Of a stretch of 8,456 nt of DNA, positions 1 to 7,260 are shown one piece after another. Position numbers and translations under genes: made by a program. Position 1 is the first letter of the stretch, and the number at the start of each line of letters is the position of its first letter. The notes below the pieces were generated by a model, which was given only the letters and a program-made list of their open reading frames with translations, ran no database searches and had not been told where the DNA came from. This DNA comes from Candidatus Moraniibacteriota bacterium (lineage in GTDB: Bacteria > Patescibacteriota > Minisyncoccia > Moranbacterales > DUUL01): NCBI GenBank assembly GCA_018399935.1, contig JAGYNP010000025.1, forward strand, positions 1 through 8,456. Direction: 5' to 3'.

Positions 1-463
1 GCGTAAACTCTTTTTCTAAAGGCTCAACTCCCAATCGACTCAATCCCATATCCTGATTCAATTCAGATTTTTTAATCAATTGAATTTTAGCAAATTTTCT
101 TAAATCAGAAAATTCCAAACTAGCTTCTTTTCTATTTTTCTCTAAATACCAAATATGCCTGATATATTGATTGACTTTTTCTTCAAAATTTTTATTTTTT
201 TTATGATTTTTATCTTTAAATAAAAGGTGTCCTGTCATTTTTAAATGAATTAAAATAACCCGAGAATTATCTAAGAAAATAAGAATGTTTTTGCCTCTCC
301 TTTTTATTCTTTTAATAATCGCACCTTTTATATCTTTTTTAAAAATATTTAAATCTAATTTAATTGAATTTTTCCATTCAGTCCAAAAATCAACTATTTT
401 GTAACCAACAATAGTTTTATTCAAATTTCTAACAATAGTTTCTACTTCAGGCAATTCAGGCAT
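1..463 (-). CDS. mutM: Formamidopyrimidine-DNA glycosylase (Fpg/MutM), N-terminal part, cut by window edge
   Basis: Bifunctional base-excision repair enzyme that removes oxidised purines such as 8-oxoguanine and nicks the abasic site. The reading frame starts at ATG 463-461 and stays open for 154 codons to the left edge; the family is about 270 residues, so the helix-two-turn-helix and zinc finger lie outside. The N-terminus MPELPEVETIVRNL is the family signature: Pro2 is the Schiff-base nucleophile after Met removal and Glu3 the catalytic acid. RRGK (Lys58) matches the conserved catalytic lysine. Met76 in HLKMTG and Arg122/Phe124 in DLRKF match the Met-Arg-Phe triad that probes the DNA helix. 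LSRLGVEPLEKEF (141-153) matches the segment before the H2TH domain. Compared with E. coli, about 11 extra residues, many basic (about 83-100), lie between Met76 and Arg122. No Shine-Dalgarno sequence precedes the ATG. Identification is secure; the missing half cannot be judged. Confidence 0.95.
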   Translation of the reverse strand, partial: MPELPEVETIVRNLNKTIVGYKIVDFWTEWKNSIKLDLNIFKKDIKGAIIKRIKRRGKNILIFLDNSRVILIHLKMTGHLLFKDKNHKKNKNFEEKVNQYIRHIWYLEKNRKEASLEFSDLRKFAKIQLIKKSELNQDMGLSRLGVEPLEKEFT

Positions 464-564
464 AAATTTAATTCAAAAGTTAAGATGTTAAAGAGATGCT
501 GGAAGATTCTAATCAATAGTTAAGTAAAAGCTTGTAAATTTAATGAATCTTTATAAACAATGAA

Positions 565-573
565 ATTATAACA
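565..573 (-). promoter_or_regulatory. Candidate extended -10 promoter for mutM
   Basis: On the minus strand the sequence TGTTATAAT gives a perfect TATAAT box with the upstream TG of an extended -10 element. No good -35 box is visible at 16-18 bases; that position is taken by the T-run of the preceding terminator. It would start transcription near 558, leaving a leader of about 95 bases before the mutM ATG. The assignment is inferred from consensus and from its position just after a terminator; chance matches are common in AT-rich DNA. Confidence 0.45.
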
Positions 574-581
574 TAGAAATT

Positions 582-622
582 TAAAAAAACACCTTATTGC
601 AAAATTTTGCAATAAGGCGTTT
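582..622 (-). terminator. Rho-independent terminator of the 630-1574 gene
   Basis: A perfect 26-base palindrome at 592-617 (half-site CCTTATTGCAAAA) begins just past the TAA stop at 630-632. It extends outward through 591/618, which is A-C on the plus strand but a G-U wobble in minus-strand RNA, and then four more pairs (587-590 with 619-622). In the minus-strand transcript the stem is followed by a run of seven U. The wobble and the U-run both point to termination of minus-strand transcription. The T-run partly overlaps the distal stem, and the AAAA/TTTT centre would form the loop. Confidence 0.88.
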
Positions 623-629
623 GTAGAAA

Positions 630-1574
630 TTAACCCAAAAGTTTGTTTAGAGCATCAAGCTTTTCTTCTGCTTGTTGCATTTCTAAACTAATTTCTGCTT
701 TAAGCTTATTTAAATCTTCTTCAAGATTTTTCAGAGTAGCTTCTTTTTCTAAAATCAAACTCTCCAATTCATTCTTTTTACTAACTAAAATTTGAAGTTC
801 TTTAACTTTTTTAAAATTGAAACTATTTTTTTTACTATTAGGAGATCTTTTTTCTATCTTAGAAATAATTTTTTTTAATTTACTTCCGATAGTCAAATAT
901 CTCCTTTTTCCAGAAAAAGTCTCAGTTTCTGAAAAAATATTCATTTCAATTAGTTTTGCTATAAATTTATAACAAGTCGCACTATGACCATAATTTATAA
1001 GAAAATTCTCAATCAAAAACTTTCTGCTGACCATCTTTTGTCCATCATTACCAAATATTTCCTTAATTTCCAACCAAAAAAGATAAACGGAATCCTCATC
1101 AGAAATAAGATGATTAAAACCAATCCTTTTTGAAGATTTTTGAGAAACTTTTATTTTTTCAGGTTTAGATTCTACAAATTTCTCAAAATTATCGTCTTCT
1201 TCTTGAACTTTTTCTTGCTTCTTAATCTTAGATGGATTATTGATCAATCTTTCTCCCCTTTTTAAAGCTTTAAAAAAAATTTCAGGTCTCTGCTTGAATT
1301 GATTTGGTAATGTTAGAAACATTTCAAATCTTTGATCTCTTTTACCATTAATTTGAGCTTTCATTAAAATAGTTCCTGTTTGCTGATCAATATTATGAAC
1401 AATTATTCTTTTGGCTTTATCTGCTCCTCTAATTTGTTTCCCTAATAAAATTTTAAAAACACCTTTTTTAATTCCAGAATCTTTTAAAAGTTGTTTAAAG
1501 AAATTTCTTGTTCCAGTCGGTGCTGGTCTAGAATGTTTACCTTCTAAAATTTCAACCGTTAATTTTTTTTCCAT
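630..1574 (-). CDS. Unrecognised protein: probable winged-helix region plus C-terminal coiled coil
   Basis: I do not recognise this 314-residue protein. The frame opens at GTG 1580, but ATG 1574-1572 is chosen because AAAGGAG at 1590-1584 sits 9 bases before it and only 3 bases before the GTG. Residues 1-112 form a basic, mixed alpha/beta-looking domain (EILEGKHSRPAP, then TGTILMKAQINGKRDQRF) with no motif I can name. Residues about 113-155 are a charged Lys/Glu linker. Residues about 163-235 look like a winged helix: helices around YLFWLEIKEIF and SRKFLIENFL, a helix with HSATCYKFIAKLIEMNIF, then a strand-turn-strand wing around ETFSGKRRYLTIG. Residues about 255-312 are a heptad coiled coil (Leu/Ile spaced 3-4, for example in ATLKNLEEDLNKLKAEI). 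No signal peptide or membrane segment is seen. Its own promoter and terminator make it a single-gene unit. A DNA-binding, dimerising architectural or regulatory role is inference only. Confidence 0.85.
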   Translation of the reverse strand: MEKKLTVEILEGKHSRPAPTGTRNFFKQLLKDSGIKKGVFKILLGKQIRGADKAKRIIVHNIDQQTGTILMKAQINGKRDQRFEMFLTLPNQFKQRPEIFFKALKRGERLINNPSKIKKQEKVQEEDDNFEKFVESKPEKIKVSQKSSKRIGFNHLISDEDSVYLFWLEIKEIFGNDGQKMVSRKFLIENFLINYGHSATCYKFIAKLIEMNIFSETETFSGKRRYLTIGSKLKKIISKIEKRSPNSKKNSFNFKKVKELQILVSKKNELESLILEKEATLKNLEEDLNKLKAEISLEMQQAEEKLDALNKLLG

Positions 1575-1583
1575 CCGCACTTT

Positions 1584-1590
1584 CTCCTTT
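1584..1590 (-). promoter_or_regulatory. Shine-Dalgarno sequence deciding the ATG start at 1574
   Basis: AAAGGAG on the minus strand lies 9 bases upstream of ATG 1574 and only 3 bases upstream of the in-frame GTG 1580. The spacing favours the ATG. It is the only clear ribosome binding site before a gene in this window. Confidence 0.75.
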
Positions 1591-1629
1591 TTAAAAAATT
1601 AAAGAACTTATTTAATTAAAAACCCTATT

Positions 1630-1658
1630 ATTTTACCATATTATTTTAATATTGTAAA
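1630..1658 (-). promoter_or_regulatory. Sigma-70-type promoter for the 630-1574 gene
   Basis: The minus strand reads TTTACA (1658-1653), a spacer of exactly 17 bases, then TAAAAT (1635-1630), preceded by TGG so that it also has an extended -10 element. Transcription would start near 1623, giving a leader of about 50 bases that contains the Shine-Dalgarno sequence. It matches five of six bases at -10 and four of six at -35. It is the best promoter match I found in the window. Confidence 0.65.
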
Positions 1659-1736
1659 TAGTAACAATACCCCAATATCAGAAATTTTGACTTAATTATT
1701 TCATTTTTTTAAACTTTTTATTTGAAATTAAAAATA

Positions 1737-2873
1737 CTATTTAAAAAATCCAAAAATTTCTAAAATTACTCCTAATATAAAGATCAATGACAAACCCAAT
1801 GCCAATTTTCTGTTTAAATATTTTTTGCAAACCAACCGTTGCCTTTTTTTTTCTTGAACTTTTAAATAAATTGAAATTAAGATAATGCCATAAAGTCCCC
1901 CCGTAATAGCACCAGTTAAACCAATTACACCGATCAAATCTTTAACTCCAATTAGATAAATCCCAAAAGGAACAACTGTGGCCAAAAACCAAGCTAAATA
2001 TTCATTAATTCCTTCGTCCCACCAATAAACCTCTTTCAAAGATTGAGATATAACAATATAAGAAGTTACCACAGTCAATAAACCAAATAATAAAGCTGGC
2101 ACCATAATCCAATTATTAAATTTACTAGTTAAACCAGCTAAAACATCAGGCGTTGTTTCTGAACCAGTTACTCCAACCATCAAAAAAGCAAAAAAAGCAA
2201 TCAAGACTACTGGTAAAAAAGTTCCCCAAATTATGGCACTTCTAATTTTTCTTTTTTCATTTTTTAAAAGCTGACAGACTTCAGGAACAGCAGCTTGCCC
2301 TCCAATAGCAAAAAATATTGCCCCATAAGGCATCAATAAATTATTTAAATTTAAAAAATCATAATTATTAAAATTTAAATAACCAAAACTTCTCCAACTC
2401 AAACTTCCAATTGCTATTATTAGTAAAGCTGTTAGAAAAACTTCAACTTTAGCAATCATTTTTAAGCCAAAAAAGACTATCAGTGTTTCAATAAAAAATA
2501 AAAGAATCGTATAAAGAATTAAGCTTCCTCCCCAAAAAGGATTTAAAAGTTGATGCAAAAACATTCCTCCTAAAATAACATAAGCCACTAAAGTTCCATT
2601 CTTTCCTAAAATAGATATTAAAAAAGAAATTTTCTTTAGAAAAACATTAAAATAAATCCCCACATAACCAACCATTCGATGTCTTTTTTTAGTCGCTAAA
2701 ACTATTTCAGCATAAATCAAATGTAAAATTAACTGAACCCAACATAATATTGGAAAATAAAGAATAATTGAAAATATTCCAGCTTTTTGAATAACATAAG
2801 GTACAGTAAATATTCCTGCACCAAGAACCGTTCCAGCTAAAATTGCAATTGCTTTAAAATAATTTTTATTCAT
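1737..2873 (-). CDS. Amino acid permease, tryptophan/tyrosine (HAAAP) family-like
   Basis: Polytopic membrane carrier of 378 residues with about 11 hydrophobic segments, roughly at 8-28, 33-58, 87-107, 117-137, 143-160, 180-198, 211-233, 256-276, 291-309, 313-337 and 356-376. The first segment carries GTVLGAGIFTVPYV, the glycine-rich unwound-helix motif typical of the aromatic and hydroxy amino acid permeases and the wider APC superfamily, where it contacts substrate. The sixth segment has MPYGAIFFAIGGQAAVPEV, also typical of this group. Families of this type usually import aromatic amino acids, serine or threonine with H+ or Na+; the substrate here cannot be read from sequence. Import would suit a host-dependent organism with few biosynthetic genes. 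The ATG at 2873 fits the start of the first membrane segment; no Shine-Dalgarno sequence precedes it. It lies 280 bases after polA and 162 bases before the next gene, so an operon is not evident. Confidence 0.85.
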   Translation of the reverse strand: MNKNYFKAIAILAGTVLGAGIFTVPYVIQKAGIFSIILYFPILCWVQLILHLIYAEIVLATKKRHRMVGYVGIYFNVFLKKISFLISILGKNGTLVAYVILGGMFLHQLLNPFWGGSLILYTILLFFIETLIVFFGLKMIAKVEVFLTALLIIAIGSLSWRSFGYLNFNNYDFLNLNNLLMPYGAIFFAIGGQAAVPEVCQLLKNEKRKIRSAIIWGTFLPVVLIAFFAFLMVGVTGSETTPDVLAGLTSKFNNWIMVPALLFGLLTVVTSYIVISQSLKEVYWWDEGINEYLAWFLATVVPFGIYLIGVKDLIGVIGLTGAITGGLYGIILISIYLKVQEKKRQRLVCKKYLNRKLALGLSLIFILGVILEIFGFFK

Positions 2874-3153
2874 TTATTATTTTTAAAAACTTTTAATGAG
2901 TCACCAAGATCCTTAACAAATTAAATAAACCAAAAAAACTACAACCACTACCATGTTATAGTACATAATAATGTTTTAATTCTTATTCTTATTTTTTAAT
3001 TTAAATAAAGATAAATTTCTTTGACTCCTCTATTACTTTAGTTTTTTTAATTTTAATTACTAAACATAAGTTAATTCCATTCCTGTTTCAAATTACTTGC
3101 CGAAACAGAAAAATTTAAAATTAAAAATTTTCTCGCTTAATACCAAATGTTAA
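2874..3153. other. 280-base intergenic region between polA and the permease gene
   Basis: Very AT-rich with no ORF of note in either strand. The only structure seen is a 7-bp inverted repeat, CTGTTTC at 3083-3089 and GAAACAG at 3102-3108, with a 12-base loop. It lies 46 bases after the polA stop. It lacks a T-run on the minus strand, so it is not a convincing terminator. No promoter with both boxes could be assigned to the permease gene. Confidence 0.5.
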
Positions 3154-5841
3154 TCAAAGTTCTCCCCAATTATTTCCTATCGAAAATTCAACCTTTAAAG
3201 GAACTTTTAATTCATAAGTTTTCTCCATAATTTGCTTAGCTTTCTGACTAAATTTATTTACCAAATCTTCATCTACCTCAAAAATCAATTCGTCATGAAT
3301 TTGCAAAATCATTTTAACTTCGTCTTTTTTGTATTTCTTTAAAACTTTCTCCTCCATATCAATCATTGATTTTTTCATAATATCAGCTGCCAAACCTTGA
3401 ATTGGAAGATTAATGGCAATTCTTTCAGCAGCATTTTTAATTTGAAAATTATTTGAACTAATTCCACTAACATACCGCCTTCGTCCCATTTCAGTTTCAA
3501 CATAACCATAATTAATTGCATATTTTATAGTTTTTTCTAAATATTCTTTAAGAACTTTAAAATTATTCATATATTGATCAATAAAAAACTCTGCTCTTTT
3601 TTTTGAAACTCCGCTATCCTGCATAAAACCATAAACACCCATTCCATACAAAACTCCAAAATTTAATGATTTAGCCTCACTTCTCTGTTCTTTTGTGACT
3701 TCATCAAAATTTATATCATTAACCCAAGCTGCTGTTGTTTGATGAATATCTCTATCATTTTGAAAAATTTCAATCATTTTGGGATCACCAGAAACATGAG
3801 CCGCAACTCTCAAATCAACTTGAGAATAGTCCAAAGAAACTAACTTTTTACCTTCAGAAACAGAAAAAGCTCTCCGAATTTTTTTAGCCAATTTACCTTT
3901 TTTGGGAATATTTTGCAAGTTTGGAATGGAAGACGAAAGCCTTCCGGTAGCTGTTATTGTTTGGTTAAAAGTAGTATGAATTCTACCGTCTTTATTAATT
4001 AATTTTGGCAAAGCATCAGCGTAGGTAGTTTTAAGTTTAAAAATTTCTCTATATTTTATTATTTTAGCAATAATTGAATGTTGATTCTCTATTTTCTTTA
4101 ATTGATCTATATTAGTAGAAAAATTATTTTTACCTTTTTTAATACCCTTAGTCGGAATCTCTAATTTATTATACAAAATATCAGCTAATTGCATCGGGGA
4201 ATTAATATTAAATTCTTGTTTAGATAATTCAAAAATTTCTTTTTCTAATTTTTCAATTTTCCTATTAGCCGATTTAGAAACCTCCCGAAGAGTCTTTTTA
4301 TCAACATTCATTCCCCAAAATTCCATCTTTGCTAAAATTTTTACCAAAGGATTTTCCAACTCTTCTAAAAGTTTCTTTACATTACTAATTTTATTATTAT
4401 TTTTTTGTTCTTTAGCTATAGATTTAATTTTATTTCGATATTCTTCATAAAGCTTATAAACCCAAACAGCTTTTTCTATTAATTCCTTTCGATGCCCTTT
4501 TGAATTGTCTATCAACAAACTAGCCTGACCTTTTTTGGTTGTTTGATACCTTAATTCTTCCCCAAATTCTTCAAAAATTAATTTCTCTAATTTATTATCA
4601 GCTCCTGATCGAATAAGATAACTAGCAATTTGAATATCAAAAAAATTATCTAAAAATTCTTTTTGACCATTTTGAGAATTTTTTATAAAATCTTTCAAAC
4701 TACTTTTTAAATCATAACCAATTTTTAAAATGTTTTTATTTTTTAAAATCTCCGAAAAATTGTTAATAAATTTTTCGTTAATAAGATATTTTTTAAATTT
4801 ATCATCTTTCTTTATCACCAAGCCAACTTTTTTAGCTTTTTTCTCTTTATTCTCAAAAAAAATTCCAATCTGAGGATATCTATTAATATTTTTAAGCATT
4901 TCTTGCCAATCTAATTTATTCTGGATATTTTTATAGTTCTCTATTTTAAAAGATTTTTGATCTCTAGAATCTTCTTTAGAAAAAAATCTTTTTAACAATG
5001 ATTTAAATTCTAAATTTATTAAAAATTGTCGAAACTTATCATTGCAAAAATCTATTTTCTCACTTCTATCCAAATCAAAATGAATTTCCAAATCTTGTTT
5101 TATCTCAGCTAACTCTTGACTCAAAAAAGCTTTCTCCTTATCTTTCTTTAACTTTTTCTTAATGGACTCAGATTTAATATTATCTAGATTTTTATAGACA
5201 TTTTCCAAACTTCCAAACTCTAAAATCAAATTAGTGGCAGTTTTATCTCCCACTCCAGCTACTCCAGGAATATTGTCAGAGGGATCGCCTCTCAAAGCTT
5301 TGTAGTCAACTACTTGACTGGGCTTTATTTTAAATTTTTCTATTACTTTTTCTCTATCAAAAATAACCGAATCAGTAATCCCCCTACTTAAAGTAAAAAC
5401 TTTAGTATTATTATTTACCAATTGCAAAGTATCCTTATCCCCAGTGACTATATATTTTTCAATATCTTTATTACCATTTAGCAACTTTGAAACACTTCCG
5501 ATTATGTCATCAGCCTCAAAACCTTGTTTTTCTATAATTGGAATATCGCAAGCATTCAAAAATTTTTTAACTAAAGGAATTTGTTCATACAAATCATCAG
5601 GAGATTTTTCTCTATTAGCTTTATATAAATCATATTTTACATGTCTAAAAGTTTTTCCTGGTAAATCAAAAGTAGCCAAAATATAATCAGGCTCAATTTT
5701 ATCAATAGCACTTTGTAAAGTTGTTATATAACCATAAACAGCATTAACCAAAAGACCTTGCCTAGTAGTAAAAGGCGGAAGAGCATGATAGGCTCGATGA
5801 ATTAAGGCATTAGAATCAATTATAAGAATTTTTTTAGACAT
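3154..5841 (-). CDS. polA: DNA polymerase I (5'-nuclease and polymerase active, proofreading domain degraded)
   Basis: Family A polymerase of 895 residues (E. coli 928) for gap filling in repair and RNA-primer removal. Residues 1-285 are the 5'-nuclease, with the acidic metal sites intact: Asp9, FDLPGKTFRH (58-67), YKANR (73-77), GFEADD (107-112), GDKD (134-137) and the H3TH loop RGDPSDNIPGVAGVGDK (184-200). Residues about 300-475 fold as the 3'-5' exonuclease domain, but the DxE motif reads FFE (328-330) and the third-motif aspartate is absent near 455-465; only Asp377 of the second motif remains, so proofreading is probably lost, as in Taq. Residues 490-895 are the polymerase: TATGRLSSSIPNLQNIP (630-646); motif A with Asp671; motif B with Arg720, Lys724, Phe728, Tyr732; motif C HDE (849-851). 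Motif A reads DYSQVDLR where E. coli has Glu710, so the steric-gate glutamate is aspartate (Asp676). The start at ATG 5841 gives the usual N-terminus; no Shine-Dalgarno sequence. Confidence 0.97.
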   Translation of the reverse strand: MSKKILIIDSNALIHRAYHALPPFTTRQGLLVNAVYGYITTLQSAIDKIEPDYILATFDLPGKTFRHVKYDLYKANREKSPDDLYEQIPLVKKFLNACDIPIIEKQGFEADDIIGSVSKLLNGNKDIEKYIVTGDKDTLQLVNNNTKVFTLSRGITDSVIFDREKVIEKFKIKPSQVVDYKALRGDPSDNIPGVAGVGDKTATNLILEFGSLENVYKNLDNIKSESIKKKLKKDKEKAFLSQELAEIKQDLEIHFDLDRSEKIDFCNDKFRQFLINLEFKSLLKRFFSKEDSRDQKSFKIENYKNIQNKLDWQEMLKNINRYPQIGIFFENKEKKAKKVGLVIKKDDKFKKYLINEKFINNFSEILKNKNILKIGYDLKSSLKDFIKNSQNGQKEFLDNFFDIQIASYLIRSGADNKLEKLIFEEFGEELRYQTTKKGQASLLIDNSKGHRKELIEKAVWVYKLYEEYRNKIKSIAKEQKNNNKISNVKKLLEELENPLVKILAKMEFWGMNVDKKTLREVSKSANRKIEKLEKEIFELSKQEFNINSPMQLADILYNKLEIPTKGIKKGKNNFSTNIDQLKKIENQHSIIAKIIKYREIFKLKTTYADALPKLINKDGRIHTTFNQTITATGRLSSSIPNLQNIPKKGKLAKKIRRAFSVSEGKKLVSLDYSQVDLRVAAHVSGDPKMIEIFQNDRDIHQTTAAWVNDINFDEVTKEQRSEAKSLNFGVLYGMGVYGFMQDSGVSKKRAEFFIDQYMNNFKVLKEYLEKTIKYAINYGYVETEMGRRRYVSGISSNNFQIKNAAERIAINLPIQGLAADIMKKSMIDMEEKVLKKYKKDEVKMILQIHDELIFEVDEDLVNKFSQKAKQIMEKTYELKVPLKVEFSIGNNWGEL

Positions 5842-6060
5842 AATTTATTTTACTAGTTTAATATTATCTTACTATAAATAAAGTTTCCTTAGAAGCAGAA
5901 TTTAAAAAACTAATTTTCAATTCACAGTTTTTAATTCACAATCAATGCTCAATTCAAAAATTTCCAATAAATACGAGTTCTGCTCATATAAGTTTGAAAA
6001 TTAAAAAATAAATTATTGTAAATTAATTGAAAATTTTAAAGCTTTTAAATTTATAAATTA
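5842..6060. repeat. Intergenic region with short degenerate repeats
   Basis: This 219-base AT-rich spacer between the transpeptidase gene and polA has no ORF. AATTCACA occurs twice, at 5919-5926 and 5933-5940, and again at 7262-7269 in the next spacer. An 11-base exact inverted repeat joins 5912-5922 to 6025-6035, about 100 bases apart. A near-palindrome of 22 bases centred on AAGCTT (6031-6052, two mismatched positions) lies 8 bases past the transpeptidase stop. It is AT-only apart from its centre and has no adjoining T-run on the minus strand. I could not assign a polA promoter with both boxes. Confidence 0.35.
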
Positions 6061-7227
6061 TTAGTAATGTATCAATATCGGTGTCCCTTTATAAACAAAA
6101 TCATAAACTTCTCTGGCTGGCCCAATCCCCAACCTCACACAACCATGAGATACTGGAATCCCAAGATGATTAACTCCTTCTTTATAACCACCTGGCCATT
6201 CTGGTAATTCATGAATTCCATGCCCTTGACTGGTAAATTGAATAAACCAAGGCATAAACAAACCATACGTCTTTGACCAAGGTCTGGTATATTTTCCCAT
6301 AACTTTAAATTCGCCAGTTGGCGTATTCATACCTCTTATTCCAGTCGAAACCTTAAAAGCTCCTTTTTCTTGACCATTTTCAAAAATATAAAGATTTTGA
6401 TTAGTTAAATCAATATCAACATATCTACCAATAACTATTACTGGATCCAACATTTTATCACGAATTTCAGTTCTAGTGGGTATCTTATTTTGATCAAATC
6501 CATAAACAACAACTGGTGGCCGTTCGGTCTTAAAAGAAAATTCTTTAATTGTCCTACTAAAATCAAAATACTTTTGACTTTTTAATTCAGCTACTAAAGT
6601 ATATTCTGTGTCAAAATTTAAATTCTCAATCGGTTTTATGATTATTTCATTTTTATTTTCTGAAGAAATAATTTGAAAATCAAAATTAGGTTCTGTTTTT
6701 ATTTTTAAAAAATATTGATCGGCTGGAACTTCTTCAAAAGCAAAAACAATTTTTTTATCAACTTTAACTTCAATTTGATTTTCAATTGATTTAATGCTCT
6801 TTATTTTAGGCAAAGGATCAGTTGAAAAAACCTTATTCTTTTTTTTATTAGTAATTCCCCATTTACTCTTGAATTTTTCTATAATCAAATTATATCTAAA
6901 ATCGGGGACTAAATTCTCTTTAATTTCTAATTCTAGCTGACGACTATTTCTCCATTTTGAATTAAAATTTAATTTTGGTTCAATTTTTAAATTTTCCAAA
7001 ACAGTTTTATTTTGAATTGGACCACTAAAAGAAATTAATATTTTATCATTTTTAATTATCTCATCAAACTCTTTTTCTTTATTAAACTGATTAAAAAATT
7101 TAATATTAGTTTTAATGTTTTTTTCTTTTGAAAGCAAAAGCCCTCCCATAATCAAAATCAAACCTATTAACAATAGAGATAAAAAAATAGTTAATCTATC
7201 AAATATCCTTGTTTCTTCTTCTAACAT
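6061..7227 (-). CDS. Membrane-anchored L,D-transpeptidase (YkuD) with Ig-like domains
   Basis: Cell-wall enzyme that forms meso-diaminopimelate 3-3 crosslinks, or attaches proteins to peptidoglycan, outside the membrane. The frame is open from TTG 7245, but ATG 7227 is preferred: it gives a 388-residue protein with a short tail and one membrane segment at about 12-33 (LTIFLSLLLIGLILIMGGLL), and the TTG lies in an intergenic repeat. Two related beta-rich modules follow, about 60-137 and 140-236; each holds an ENL...Y-type motif (ENLVPDFRYNL, ENLNFDTEYTL) like bacterial Ig-like (Big_5) domains. The YkuD domain is about 265-388, with a TPTGEF turn, GIHELP (His339) and the active site SHGCVR with Cys363 as nucleophile and His361 beside it. 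All catalytic residues are present. The architecture is frequent in Patescibacteria. It is 219 bases before polA and 142 bases after the holB frame, so co-transcription is uncertain. Confidence 0.93.
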   Translation of the reverse strand: MLEEETRIFDRLTIFLSLLLIGLILIMGGLLLSKEKNIKTNIKFFNQFNKEKEFDEIIKNDKILISFSGPIQNKTVLENLKIEPKLNFNSKWRNSRQLELEIKENLVPDFRYNLIIEKFKSKWGITNKKKNKVFSTDPLPKIKSIKSIENQIEVKVDKKIVFAFEEVPADQYFLKIKTEPNFDFQIISSENKNEIIIKPIENLNFDTEYTLVAELKSQKYFDFSRTIKEFSFKTERPPVVVYGFDQNKIPTRTEIRDKMLDPVIVIGRYVDIDLTNQNLYIFENGQEKGAFKVSTGIRGMNTPTGEFKVMGKYTRPWSKTYGLFMPWFIQFTSQGHGIHELPEWPGGYKEGVNHLGIPVSHGCVRLGIGPAREVYDFVYKGTPILIHY

Positions 7228-7260
7228 AATTAATAAATTGTTCAAATTCCAAATTATTCC

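Noticed and set aside
1411..1602. Open frame on the plus strand opposite the 5' part of the 630-1574 gene
   Set aside because: It lies antisense to a well-supported gene, has no ribosome binding site, and its product has no recognisable features; it is a shadow frame.
2920..2990. Possible permease promoter on the minus strand around TACTATAAC
   Set aside because: A TATAAT-like box is present but no acceptable -35 lies 16-18 bases upstream and there is no extended -10; such boxes are expected by chance in this AT-rich DNA.
5444..5686. Open frame on the plus strand opposite the 5'-nuclease region of polA
   Set aside because: Antisense to a strongly conserved coding region and without start signals; best explained as a shadow of polA.
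3154..5841. Possible TGA=Gly recoding (Gracilibacteria/SR1 type code)
   Set aside because: polA ends at TGA exactly where the family C-terminus is expected, conserved glycines use GGN codons, and none of the genes needs an internal TGA to be read through.
5842..5890. Possible polA promoter with GATAAT box on the minus strand
   Set aside because: The corresponding -35 position reads TAAGGA, which is not a match, and several equally weak boxes overlap.
5894..5984. AGCAGAA/TTCTGCT inverted repeat
   Set aside because: Only 7 bp with arms about 80 bases apart, and interleaved with another weak repeat; likely chance.
6031..6052. Near-palindrome around AAGCTT as the transpeptidase terminator
   Set aside because: The stem is almost entirely A-T with internal mismatches and has no adjoining U-run on the transcribed strand.
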